From Leuctra nigra (Eukaryota > Arthropoda > Insecta > Plecoptera > Leuctridae), in NCBI GenBank assembly GCA_934045905.1, contig OW203763.1:37275017-37339016 (forward strand): a stretch of DNA of 64,000 nucleotides, written 5' to 3'. The notes under the pieces are model-generated. The model did no database searches. It was not told where the DNA came from and saw nothing but the letters and a program-made list of their open reading frames with translations. Both the position numbers and the translations under genes were made by a program. Positions 41,698-53,700 of this stretch are shown here, in pieces. Position 1 is the stretch's first letter, and the number at the start of each line of letters is the position of its first letter.

Positions 41698-44600
41698 GTA
41701 CCTACTTGCAAGTTTCCATCTTCGTTTTACATTAGGTACATGGATTCACATAGTTTTAGTTGGAATTGCGATGTGGTGTGGTGCGGTCTGATGCTCGTGT
41801 GTTTGATGTGCTTTCTGCTTGTTGGCTTGTTGCACCTTTCCATAGCACTTGAAAGTTTTTGCCTTCGTTTGTGCACTGGTTAATTATTCACCGTAAATTC
41901 ACCATAAAGCTTCGTTTACAGTTGGGCGTAGCGCTATACAGTCTGCGTCAACTAGAGAAGGGACCTACTTAGGATGGCCTGGCCTATTCCTGGCCATGCT
42001 AAGCAGGACACAGATTTTACACTGGTACTAGTGCTGAAAAATGAATGGCGTTTGAGCCACCTGATTGCTCGGAGGTCAAGGTCACCTTGCTAACTTCGAT
42101 CTCCAGCGCTTCAACGCCGAACTGTAAACGAAACTCCAGATTATTTATTTTTCTGTTCTCCATACATTTCAGTGTGCGTGTGAGAATTTTATTTTTTGCG
42201 TATTATTCGGGAAATTGGTCAACGTTTTGTTATGTTAGCTTCTTGGGATTCTGTGTGCTCGTTTTGGTTGCACCTATCATTTATGCACTGGTGATTTCAT
42301 TGAGAAGGGTCGTTGTCATCATCATTCACCTGTTTATTTTGTAGTTATCCGTACATTACACTAATTTATTTGATTGCGAATTGTGCAGGGGTCAGATTTC
42401 TTATCCTAACAGATTTGGGCTTGGATTGTGTGTGAGTGGCTCTTCTTGGCTTTTTGCATTAAAACTAATGGACTGGTTATCAACTCAACTGGTTTCTGGT
42501 AAGTTACTTGTTAGTTGTTTGTAGTTAAAAACTTTCCTAAAAGAAGAGTGTTCATTGCTTTTTATTTTAACAAATTGCAATTGTACAGATAATTGCTAAT
42601 TAGTGTGAAGTCTGGCTGGGCATTTGTTTGCCACCAGTTTCTAATGTGCACCTTCTTTTAGAAAAGTTTTCAGACTGTTTAATCATAAGTGCAGCAAATG
42701 AGTGTATGGATCATAGGACAGCTTATTTGTTTGAGACTTATGGTAAAGCATTCTAATTTCTAAAACCAATTATTCGCTTGTCACTTGTTCGCTATTATTT
42801 GTGTGCTACACTTTATCTTGGTACAATCGTTTGCAGGCAACAAAGCAACAACTAAACAAACCAAAATATTTCTCCTTTGCTACAATTGATAGATAATAGT
42901 GTTTTCCAAGTACAAATGAGCAGGTGCTGAAATCAGGGTTGGGTCATTACGCGTAGAATATTCATTTTCTACATACACGTAGAATATGTAGAAAATGTAG
43001 AATATTATTGTAGAATATTTTTTTTAGTGCCAGTGGATTGACAGTGGTAAAATTTGGAAAAGTTAGCATAGACCAAAATATATTATTTTACCTTATTAGT
43101 TGGCCTATTTTTAACGTATCTTTAGAGTGGTCGAGTTCAAATCTTTTCTATTTATTCTACTCGTATTCTATCTTGTATGAGACGGTCACAACCTTAATTT
43201 TGGCAAATTAGAGAGCAATCCTACGGTCCTACCTCTTAATTTTAATAAGCCCATTCATAGCACACTTCCCCTACATATATCCGATGATTTGAATATATTG
43301 CAGGAAAAGTCATTAGCAAGATTGTAAAAAATGGTACCTAATTAAAACAACATTTCAAAATAATTTCTAATTGAAGACACATAACCATGTAGAATGGAAC
43401 GTAATTTCTACTTAAAAGTTGTATGCATATTCATCATGTTTGGAATTTGGATAATTGAATCTAGATTACGGCATCCAACTACCAAAGTCCGAATGAGATG
43501 ATTGAGTATCACTTTGCGTTTTTATGTTAATATTAAATTTAGAAGAAAGAAATTGTAGTTGGTCCTCTCGTATCAACAATTTGGTAGAGTTGTTATGTAC
43601 TAGGTACTCATAGTAAAGTAAAATGCTGTTATATTGAAAACAAATCAATAGAATGATCATTACCTATAATCCAAATCAATGTTTTTCTTAAAAATAATAT
43701 TCTACGTTTAGAATATGTCATCTACATCAATATTCTACATTACATATTCTACGGTAGAATATACGCGTAGAATACCCATTTTCTACGCGGAATATTCTAC
43801 TGACCCAACCCTGGCTGAAATTCAACATTAGTCATCAGCATAATGATCATTTCTTACATTCTGTATTACAAGAATATGTTGAAAAGTGTTTGGTAAAGAC
43901 CCAGCAAAGGCATCTTAAGCTGCCCACTTTAGCAGCAAGTAAAGGTTGTTGCTTGGTTACTGCAATTTGTATGCATCTTTATTCTTTATAATAGGTATGT
44001 TGTGCATTTTTCAAACTAATTCTGTACCTACTCTGCTTACAGCAACCAAGTTTTCCAGAGTTCAGTCAATGTTTGAAAGATGCGCTGCACCAATTGGGAG
44101 GTGCGGTGTTTATCAAATTGAACTGGAGTGCACCAACAGATGCAGCTTGGATAACTGCAGACAAAACCCTGAAGTGCACTAATCTTGAAGACATTTATTT
44201 ACTGTTAAAGAGTTCACAATTAATTGCTAAAGATCTGGCATACACATTTAAGACACAATTGGAAACCAACTTCTGTGTGGTTTTAAAACGATGGCAAGAC
44301 ATTCATCCTGGAAGTGAATACCGGTGCTTTGTTATGCAACATAGCTTGATTGGTATGATATGATATCATTACTCTTCAGTCTTCACTGAAAGCTCTAATC
44401 AATTGTGATTTTACCATTGTTGTGTGCACACTTGGCAAAGCTAACTATCACCCTTGTTTCTTACAGCAATATCTCAACGTCACTGCAAATCATTCTACAA
44501 ACACATTGCCGATACTAAATTTGATATAATCAATGACATAAAGACTTTATTTCAAGAAAAGATAAAAGATACGTTTTCTCTGCCCAATTGTAAGTAACTT

Positions 44601-47600
44601 ATATGTTAAGTTAAGTTACTTACACTGCTTCGATAATACCTATATGTTTTAAATACTATAATCAGTACAATGTATTTCCTGGCAGTAGGAATAGAGTAAA
44701 GCCCTGTCACACTATTTAAACCAGGGGAGGTTTAATATGGGTAGGTAATGATTTCATTTTGTGCATCACATTAGTAAACCTGATTCATGGAGTGCATACC
44801 TACATTTTTACCTAGAGTCCCATTTGCCCTTGAAGTTAATGAGACTAAACACCTAAAGGCAGCAATACCTTTGTATTCCAATATTAAAAGGTTCAAAGTA
44901 CTTTTAACTTGTAATGTTGTCGAGTGCCAAGAGCAAAATGAAAAACTGTCGTGTCTTTTTCAGATGTATTCGATATTGTACGACTCAACGACCACCGGAT
45001 AATTTTACTAGACTTCAGCCCATTTGAGTGTAAAGTGACACAGCCTATCTTATTCACATGGGATGAGTTGAGAGAGCTCAACAACAACAGCAAAAGCGTC
45101 AACATTCCCGAGTTCCGTTTCCTTGGAGAAGAACCCGGCTACCAACCCAGCTATTTCGGGGTGCCCCAAGACGTGATAGATCTGCAAGCAACATGCAACC
45201 ATCTGTCTCTTATGGACTATGTGACAATGGTATGTTTCATATTGTATATTAATGGTGAAGTAGGCAAATATTGTAACCCACAAAATGAGGTACTAAAGAA
45301 CTCTACGGTGGTTGTATTTGATACCATGGTTCTCATCGGATCACCAAGGCAAGGTTAGTTACGAAACATCTAGTTGATGGTTGAACATTAAACCAAATAC
45401 GCTACTAGACTAATACGAATGACTCTAGCTCGAGCAGTGCGACGGAAGTAAGTGGCACTCCTGGCGGCGCGGCCTGTGTTACATACACTTGCCGCGCAAT
45501 GATTTGAACGAACGAAGTGAGTATAACGAGGGCCTCGTTTGAACCCGTTTACCAAATGGGTACAACTCTTAATAAAACTGACAAACGGCGGTCAAGATGG
45601 TGAAGTTTGCGCAGTATTTAGTTGTTATTACGAGTTTCAGAACAATTAAAGGTCATTTTATCGATTTCCACGAGGTATTTATGGAAATACCTACTTGTAC
45701 TTAATCCTCTAGTATTAATATTATCTTCACGCCGAGTTGCATCTGACACAATTGATTTAATATACTTACAAACTTTAATTATTTTTTAATTATTATGTTG
45801 TTATTATATTGTTGTTATGTTGTTATAGTTATTAGAGTGACTTGTAGACAAGTAACTACATGTATGTCTAGGTGACTTAGTATGCTTTTTCCAAAAATAT
45901 CTTAACTCTTGACATTCCTCTTAAAATCTCTTAAATGGCAACAGGTTTGTATACTGGACCGATTGAGTTGGAATTTTTTTAAATAAGAGATAATGTTGGA
46001 CTTGATCACCATGCCAAAATGTTGGTCTTGAGCATCATGAAAAATTGTAAACATTTAGATTTTCGAACAATCAGAGATATTATTTAAACTGAAACCGATT
46101 AGAGGATTATGCTGAAACTTTGTAATATTTGAGAAAATGTAGGTCGCAATGACTTAACAAAATTATATATTTATCGGACCAACCAATCGGAAGATAGGTT
46201 TTTCTAATTTTGAACCAATCAACGGATTTCAATAAAAAAATATGGTCTGCAAACCACAGAGATGGTCCGTACATGTGTGCCAAATTTCAGCTCGATCGGA
46301 GAAATTGCGATCTGTATAGAGAGAGGTACGGATAAAATAAACAAATTACAAAAAAACGTGTTGCCAAATGAGCCAAACGTAGTCGATCGCTCAATTACTA
46401 TTTATTTATGCAGTATGTAACACGTAATAATACTTGACGGTTGCTATTTACTGTTCAAACTCAATCAAAACGCCAAACAACACGGTAACTATTTGAATTG
46501 GCGGGTTTTAATTCAGGCCACGCCGCCAGGCAGAGCTGTTTTTCATGTCGCATCTTCTGCAATGCTATTCTAGCGGAGTAATTCGTATTAGTCTAGTACT
46601 GTATTTGATTAAACTCTTTGGCTTGCTAGTTGCTGCCGTCGAGCCAGAGAAACTGGGGTGTAGGGTTAGTGTGACGACCACCTTCAACATATAATCAGTC
46701 TCTTAACGACGCAGGTTGTGGAGGCCTGTGCTGTAACCGTCACTCGGATGGGACGTTAAAGGCCTTGGCCAGGTTGCTTAACAGCTTTTACATAATAATG
46801 TGACAAGAATGATTTTATTCTATATTCCAAAAAATCAAATCAATCCGACAATGACAACGCTCACAATGTGACAATTAAACTCTTGACGCAACCCGCTACA
46901 TATGAGCGCAAGCCCGCAACGCATGGATCAGTGACGTCAGTGAGAGGAACCGCTCTGCAAGCCAGCCCGCGGCCGGCCCCGTGCACTTACGCTGCAGCAA
47001 CCTACTACTCTATGCCGACACATGATGTCAAATGTCAAATAAGTCAATGTCCCTTGGTTTTAACGTGGTTTACCAAGACATTTTTCCCGATTATTATTCC
47101 AAATTTGTCCACTTGGTGGTGGTTTCTTAGATACCTACAATCTGATTTCCAGACAGATTTCGGCGATGCATTCAGTAATTCGCACACGGAAGTAATTCGC
47201 ACTTTAGTCTATTTGCAATATCATAATCAGTCTCTGTCAAGTGGTTTGAACAAACTAGTGATGATTTAGTGGGAATAAAATTGTTTCTGTACATTTTATG
47301 AAGCCACTGTTTATATCTGTTTGCTGATGACTGACTAGGAAATCGATGAAAAGAGAGTTTAATTCCATCCGCGCCTACACATTTTGAAGTCGTGTTACAT
47401 TTATTATATACACATCATTCTTTAACCATTATTACGGTTTTTCACACGCAAGTAAAAAATTTAAACTAAAACTTACATTATTCACTTTTATTTATTCACT
47501 GTCATAGTTACTAATGTAAACGCTTTTATAATCACTATTTCAATTGTCTATAATAATGTATGCCTACTAATTACTATTATGAAATAAAAGCACTATAGGT

Positions 47601-49303
47601 ACATCCGAAGTTATTTACTTGCTAGTCTTGCTACTGTCCAGCCTTTCTCGCATAAAATAAAAACACACTGAAATACACCACCTATTCATGAAACCACAAA
47701 AATCAACTGAAGACAGTCAACGCGCTGCATCCTGCTGTCTTGACGCCGAGTGATCCCTCGCACTGACGTCAGTGCCCCATCCGTGACCGGAAACTAAGAA
47801 GGGGTGAAATTCTGCTCATGGGCCGAAAACAACATTTACATTGAAACACATACCTTAGGAAGTCGTACTGGGGCTTTAAGCTTTTGGCCCCTTGGTATCT
47901 TTTGTCAGGAAGAGGCTACATCGGGTTTCATCCCTTTTCTATATTACATACCTACTCACTAGTACCTACCTATAGACTTTAAAATAATGAAACCGTTTGT
48001 GTCCACTATCCTTCTTCTTGAAGCAAAACTATTATTGTTAGTACATACTAAGGTATTTTGCTTGCATTTACTGTGCAGGTTTTGTTAAATTATTGAAACT
48101 GTATTGAGAGGAAGGATCACCCTTTAAACTGCTTTCTGGATTTGTGACATCAATGTTGAGCTTCATTATAAACCTCAAATTCTTTTTGGTCATTTGATTT
48201 CAAAATTAACTATGTACACTCCTGGACACTAAAATTGGCCCGCAGTCAATGTTCAAGTGGCACTACTGCTAGTATTTATTTATTTAAAGTAATTTTTCGG
48301 CCCTAATCTCACACTAGCCATCCGGAATTTGTGCCAAAAAATTACCTACATTAAAAAAAAAAATTATACTAGCCGTAGTGCCACATGAACATTGACTGCG
48401 GGCCAATTTCAATGTCCAGGAGTGTATATGGATAATATGAAAGGTTGCTTGGGTGGGTCACTCATGATTGGACATTATCTTGGTAAACCTACGCATGTGC
48501 AGAGATAGTCATTCTTTTCAAAACTATCATGATATTGATACTCTTGAAACCTTGAATTGATACCTACAGTGATACTTTGTATGATAGTTATTTTGAGTAT
48601 GAAATGATCAGAAGAAAAAAACTATTTTGTCAGTTGTGGCTTATGGGAAGAGATCAGTGACTAAGGAATGTGGAATATGGTCAAAGATCAATGTAAAGAC
48701 TAGAGAGAAGGGTTGGGTGGAAAGAGTTATAATGAGCTTTGGTATAAATATGGATGGAGTGATTCCTAGAATCAATACTTCAGAATAAGAAAACGGACCA
48801 AAATAAAAAAAATTGTTGCAAATGAACTGCATTGACTGATGAACATTGATCGTCAAAAAACTATGTTTCATTAAAAAGATGTACTTGATAGTGATACTCT
48901 TGTAAAGTATCAATTGACACTTGATGCTGCTCCAAGCAAAGTATCAGCATAAAGATATTGATAGTGTCAAGTACAAGAGATTTCGATTGTTAAGATTCAG
49001 TAGGCCAAAAATCTTATGTTGTTGCTTACAGTAAAAGTGTTTGGTCTGCTCAGTTTTTATAGTCATTTACGGTATGTAGAGTGATTGTGAGTGTACTATA
49101 CGACTTGGATGTGTGGAGCGACCGCTCCACTAGATACTTGTATGTGTCAATGATATGCCCATCTCTGCATATGGAAGTCCTGATGAGTGATGAGTTCGGA
49201 AAATATCATTATTTGGCTGCATGTTCATCTGAAATTTCATTTTTTCCAGCAAGTTACCAACCAGGCAACTGGCGAGAGCAGCTCTGATAATGACGATGCC
49301 TGA
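41494..49303 (+). CDS. CDC123: CDC123 cell division cycle protein 123 homolog, 5 coding exons
   Basis: CDC123 is a cytoplasmic ATP-grasp-fold protein that binds eIF2-gamma and promotes assembly of the eIF2 trimer, hence translation initiation. Exons: 41494-41697, 44043-44352, 44467-44589, 44964-45229, 49250-49303; all GT-AG and in frame, 318 aa against about 336 in human. Matching blocks are EVCSYQHWSPQFPNETLESV (N-terminal), FPEFSQCLKDALHQLGGAVF, IKLNWSAPTDAAWI, the LLLKSSQ segment, VVLKRWQDIHPGSEYRCFV, YVFDIVRLNDHRIILLDFSP and LFTWDEL. The start at 41494 gives the same N-terminal length as human CDC123 within a residue or two. In the ATP-grasp D-x-N motif, Asp229 is kept but the Asn is Ser231 (codon 45017-45019). 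The C-terminus ends in acidic SSSDNDDA, as the family usually ends in an acidic tail. Confidence 0.95.
41913..42130. mobile_element. MITE in CDC123 intron 1
   Basis: CGTTTACAGTTGGGCGTAGC pairs with GCTTCAACGCCGAACTGTAA. Confidence 0.65.
42934..43813. mobile_element. hAT-like element with GTAGAATATTCTAC end arrays and perfect TSD
   Basis: Ends CAGGGTTGGGTC and GACCCAACCCTG, flanked by GCTGAAAT at 42926-42933 and 43814-43821. Both ends hold dense TAGAATA / TATTCTAC repeats. Confidence 0.92.
44043..44352 (+). CDS. CDC123: CDC123 coding exon 2
   Basis: Acceptor CTTACAG at 44036-44042, donor GTATGA at 44353. Encodes QPSFPEFSQCLKDALHQLGG through RCFVMQHSLI, the N-lobe with the conserved KLNWSAP motif. 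Confidence 0.94.
44467..44589 (+). CDS. CDC123: CDC123 coding exon 3
   Basis: Acceptor CTTACAG, donor GTAAGT at 44590. Encodes AISQRHCKSFYKHI and a helix up to SLPN, matching the GISQRDYTQYYDHI block of human CDC123. Confidence 0.94.
44964..45229 (+). CDS. CDC123: CDC123 coding exon 4
   Basis: Acceptor TTTTTCAG, donor GTATGT at 45230. Encodes the ATP-grasp C-terminal strand ILLDFSPF, LFTWDEL and the eIF2-gamma contact region ending MDYVTM. Confidence 0.93.
45403..46598. mobile_element. TIR element, TACTAGACTAATACGAAT ends, CDC123 intron 4
   Basis: Right end ATTCGTATTAGTCTAGTA. Ends are CpG-rich with a GCCGCGC/GGCGCGG motif. The middle (about 45950-46390) is homologous to the ~130-bp repeat elements at 26377 and 38635. 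Confidence 0.8.
46600..48213. other. CDC123 intron 4 remainder, no gene recognised
   Basis: CpG- and GC-richer patches at about 46870-47020 and 47700-47800, each with a TGACGTCA core. A 133-codon open frame at 46868-47269 has no known domain. Confidence 0.3.
48214..48426. mobile_element. MITE, GTACACTCCTGGACA family
   Basis: AATTGGCCCGCAGTCAATGT pairs with ACATTGACTGCGGGCCAATT, and CACTCCTGGACA pairs with TGTCCAGGAGTG, after one base of slippage on one side. Confidence 0.85.
49250..49303 (+). CDS. CDC123: CDC123 terminal coding exon
   Basis: Acceptor TTTTTCCAG, phase 0, encodes QVTNQATGESSSDNDDA and a TGA stop. The acidic, serine-rich tail is what the family carries there. It lies about 4 kb after exon 4 because a transposon-rich intron intervenes. 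Confidence 0.8.
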   Translation, partial: QVTNQATGESSSDNDDA

Positions 49304-50572
49304 GCCTTGTCCTCTGCCCACCATTCGTCAAGAGACCAAACATTACAGTGAGACAAGTTTTCTGTTATACCAATTGTCTGCTCAGAATTTATTTGTTCCA
49401 TATCCACTTTATGTTAAACTGAGAAAGTGAGTTTTGAACATTTATACACTGCAATGTGCGCTAGTTTTGTTAATACAAATCAAAATTAATACGTCTTTAC
49501 TCTTTAGAATGATATTTGCATGAAAAACATTACGTACTATATGGCTTAAATAAGAAATTACAATCAATTCCAATAGCCATCTTGAAAAATGTGAAATGGT
49601 CTATGGAACAAATAAGAAATAGGGTGACGCTATGTACTTCAGTATTAAAACCTATTCCAATTATATTGTTGTTTTGTTTCAAATAACAGTTCAGTTGATT
49701 AATCTATGTCCGATAAAGATTATATTTTAATTGTTACATTAAAAACTATTTGTAAATATAAGAACGTCTACCTTTTTAATTAAGCTGTAATACAGTGCAT
49801 TGTCACTACGTAGTTTTATTCTATTAATGCATCCTCAATTGTTCTCTTGGTGTCCTAACTGTTTTTATAGCACTACCTCATTGCATGAAGAAGATGGTGA
49901 TATATATATACTGCAAAAAAACAGTATGGCCGAATGCTGAAACACCACACACTGTCAAGTTACTCTCTGGTTTTCAATCAAAGCCGAATAGCAGAGACAA
50001 GTAAGGTCATGTGACACTGTCGGCCAATGATTCTTCACTCAGCTCTCTGCTTTCACTTGACAGTGTGTCCGTGTTTAACTGAACTTGAATACAGGATTTC
50101 CAAAGAAAATGTCCCATTTCTCTATGGATACTGCTGATCACCGATGTAAAACTGGTTGGCTCTCCCATTTGAAATGGGGGGGGGGGGGAATGACCCGTGT
50201 TTAAGTTTCCCCTCAAAATTAGAATTAGTCGACCGATGAAGAATTCCAACCTTCTCGTATCCGCTGCAAATGTGCAATGAATTAATGAACCAGCCATATT
50301 CTTTCCTCCTATTTCCTCCTTTAAGTGTGTCCAACATATTTTTTTAATATAATGGTGCTCGAGTAAGATTGATATTCTAGGTAACCAATGCTCTAAACTA
50401 ACACGTAACAAATTAGTTAATGTCACCTTGCTGTTGGTCGTATGTTCCATTTAGAAAGGCATAGTATGGAACATTGAGGAAAACCTGCAGTCCCTTTTTC
50501 ACAGACATTCCGTGATACCAGAGACTTCACATGGCTAAATTTCCTGCTAGGTTCAAGAGAAATGAAATCTCC
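49304..50572. other. convergent intergenic space between CDC123 and tektin-2
   Basis: Should contain both 3' UTRs. Holds a 13-base G run (50176-50188). A 147-codon minus-strand open frame (50007-50450) has no family resemblance. Confidence 0.4.
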
Positions 50573-50774
50573 TTAGAAATTTTTGTTCCGTATTTCGTCT
50601 TGCATCTTGTTCAGTAGAATGTTCCGATTTGTCTCTGAAGTTGATGCTTTTTGATCTGTGTTCAGACGAGCTCTAATGCCGACGCATCGTTGGTCTAGTG
50701 TCAGGGCATTTTTCTTGCTGTTCAGATCTTCATTGATTCCCAGCAAATTGTTCTCGAGAACATTATATGTTGAA
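50573..50774 (-). CDS. TEKT2: Tektin-2 terminal coding exon
   Basis: Acceptor GATTTCAG, phase matches exon 5. Encodes STYNVLENNLLGINEDLNSK through RLNTDQKAST to a TAA at 50575-50573. The DQRCVGIRARL block is the conserved tektin C-terminal helix. Confidence 0.88.
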
Positions 50775-53700
50775 CTGAAATCGAATGACATTTATGTAAT
50801 TATATATAAATATACCATTTTTAAAATTATTTAGCATAGAATGTGGACATTTGTACCCTAGGAGAGATAGTAAATTCCATCCTAGTGCCTAACCATGTAG
50901 CACAAAATAATATGCTGCATTGGCTTATGTTTTTTTTTGTCTGGGGCTTAACGTCACACTGTTTTGCAGCAAGGCTAATGGCGAGGGCATTGGCTTATGT
51001 TGCATAAAATGATGTCAAACGGTGGGTTACATACAGGGGTTCAGTCCTAGTAAAGTAAGTGCCAGGGCGCTGAAAACAAACCTTATCCGTAATAATCAAG
51101 ACTCGCGGGGTGTTTGGGAGGCAAAACCTCCGATGTGTCCACGGCGGGAATTTTTGGGAAAATTACCTATTTTAGTGATGATTTTACATATTTGGGACCG
51201 AGATTTCAAATAGATTTTAAAATTCTTTAATAATAATAATAATCCATCCCTGGTTCCAATTTAATGGGTCAAGGGGTGGGTATTCCCACCAACACTAGTG
51301 CCGCAGGACTCCTGGAAACCGGCTGGCCACGCCTGGCGTTTCCTCCTCTTCTTCCACTTCTAATTGTTCCACTAATTTCTTCCACCGTGTTCTGTCCTCC
51401 CACTGTCTCTCAGCCTCCAACTCACTCCATCTTCCCCCTCTCTCCAGCACATCCTCCTTGATCAGTCCAATCCACCTGTCTCTTGGTCGCCACACTCTCC
51501 GTGTTCCCACTGTAACAGCTTCAAACGCTCGCCTTGGCACTCGATCAGTTTCCATCCTCTTCATGTGGCCGAACCACCTAAGCCTCTCTCTTCCCAGCTT
51601 GAAAACCAATCTTTCAACCCCCAGCTCTCTTCTTATCTTCATACATCGGATCCTATCCATTCTTGTCACCCCCTTCACACTCCTCAAAAACTTCATCTCA
51701 GCTGCCAGTAGCTGGTTTATTTCCTTTCCACCTCCTGACCACGTCACTGCCCATATGTTAGAATTGGCAGGAAATACATCTTGTACATAATGATCTTGCA
51801 GACTTGTGGAAACTTCTCATTCCACAGCAACTTCCTCACTACTTGATAAAATGCCTCTGCTTTCTTTCTTCTTTCTTGTATTTCTCTGTCTACTTTAGCC
51901 TTGTTGGTGAGCAGGCTGCCCAGATACTTAAACTCTTCCACCTCCTTCAACCATCCCTCTCCAAGCTTGATCCTAGCATGACCGTGCTTATTTCTCTAGT
52001 AGGTAAGAAAAGTTAAGATGCAATTTATTTTGCAATTTTAATTAATAAAATCGTAAACCATGGATGAATTTAATGGATTTTGAAAAGGTTAGCAAGGTGC
52101 GCTGGCCCCAGTGCATCCCTGGTTACATGTCAAACGGTGGGTTACATTGTCAATCTGATGCTATGCAGCCGACGTAGGCCCGACGAATTAATTGTCACAG
52201 ACGGAGTTGATAACCATCTAGCATGGCCAAAGATTGGCTGGCCCATGCTAAGCAGGATCAACTCTGCCTCTCACCGATCATAGTTCGGGACAACTCTCAA
52301 CTTGGAGGATCGAGACTAGTGCTAACCATTGTGATGCTTTTGTCTAATTAGTAATTGATTTGAAATGGTTTCTTTCGTAGATGGCTATTACGAATTGCAG
52401 GCTATAGTAGACATAGTAAAATCCGTAAAATAATATAGGTACACTCGGCACAACAAAAATTGATCGTTGAACAAATTTGAATAACTGTTGGTCATGTTCC
52501 ATACCAATCAAAGCTTGTTATTATCGTTGTAATGTAAAGTCACCTACTAGAGTGAGACAAGAAGATCGCTTGGACTGACTTCTGATGGTGCGATCTAACA
52601 TTTTTCAGTCAATCAGATTTATTGAACGATCAATTTTAGTTGTGCCAAGTGTACCTACCTACACATACATTTATGTATCAACATTGCTAGTATTATGAAA
52701 AATCGGACAATGGGGACGCAATTGTTGGTAGTGGAGACAATGGGACTGTTTGCTCATAAATGTAGAGACGTTCTCGCTCACCGTGCTATGCCAATTTTGT
52801 TGGTGATGTCTGCTTGAATTTGTTTGATCTTCAACACTTGGTCACCCAATGTAACTTGAGCTTCATCATGTACCAGCTCTCTTGTAGGTCGCCAAATACG
52901 ATTCTCGAGTCTTGTTTCTGCTAACTTTAATACATCGGTCTTGTCTCGAAGAGCTGTCTCGAGTTCAACAATTTCTTGGTTTAGTTTCGTCATCTCGGCA
53001 ACCATCTGAAATTAAATCTTCCACATGTATTCTTCCGATTTTATTAGATTAACTAAGACCCAGACCTGCCTTAAACTACCCTTACCTGCGTTAAACTTTT
53101 ATTAACTCGTTAATGAGTGAAACAAAATTTCATTATTAAAATATTTTTATCTTGAATTTTGTACCTTTTTGTGCTGCCACTCCAGTTCAGAAATTGCTCT
53201 TTCCATCTCATGAATTCTACATCGAAATGCAAAGTCTGTTGCATCATGTTGAGATTTCAAATCATTGTAAGCTTTCTCTCTTGAACCAAACATTGCTTCT
53301 CTTAAAACGATCGATTCCTGGATTTCATGTTCAGCTCTCAATTTGTTAGAACGTGAATGTTCCATCCAGGTCTCAAGTGGAATGCAACTAGAAATAAAGG
53401 AGATGCACTTAAAGCTGCGTTAATACAAAATTAACGTTAGAAAATTAACGCAATTTCAATTGTCAAGCCCATGTAAACTTATCGTTTCGTTCACAACGAA
53501 ATTTTTTAAATTAACGTACGCCAATTTCACCTCAAAGTAGACCTACTTTCAAGTCGAACGTTAAGTGGCGCATGCGCACGGACACTTCTCTCACATCAAA
53601 ATCACAGCTGATCGCGCAGGCCGGCGCCATCTTGTTTTACGTGTGTGTTATGTTTCCTAAGTGATTGTGAACGAAACTGGAATTGCGTTAATTTTCTAAC

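Noticed and set aside
46868..47269. 133-codon open frame in CDC123 intron 4
   Set aside because: No domain, skewed composition from a GC-rich patch, and no splice context joining it to CDC123.
50007..50450. 147-codon minus-strand open frame downstream of tektin-2
   Set aside because: Crosses a poly-G tract and has no protein-like pattern. Tektin already has its complete end upstream of it.
52778..52780. Tektin stop codon here, giving a truncated 362-aa protein
   Set aside because: The TGA overlaps a strong donor (CG|GTGAGC), and an in-phase exon at 50774-50573 supplies the conserved tektin C-terminus.
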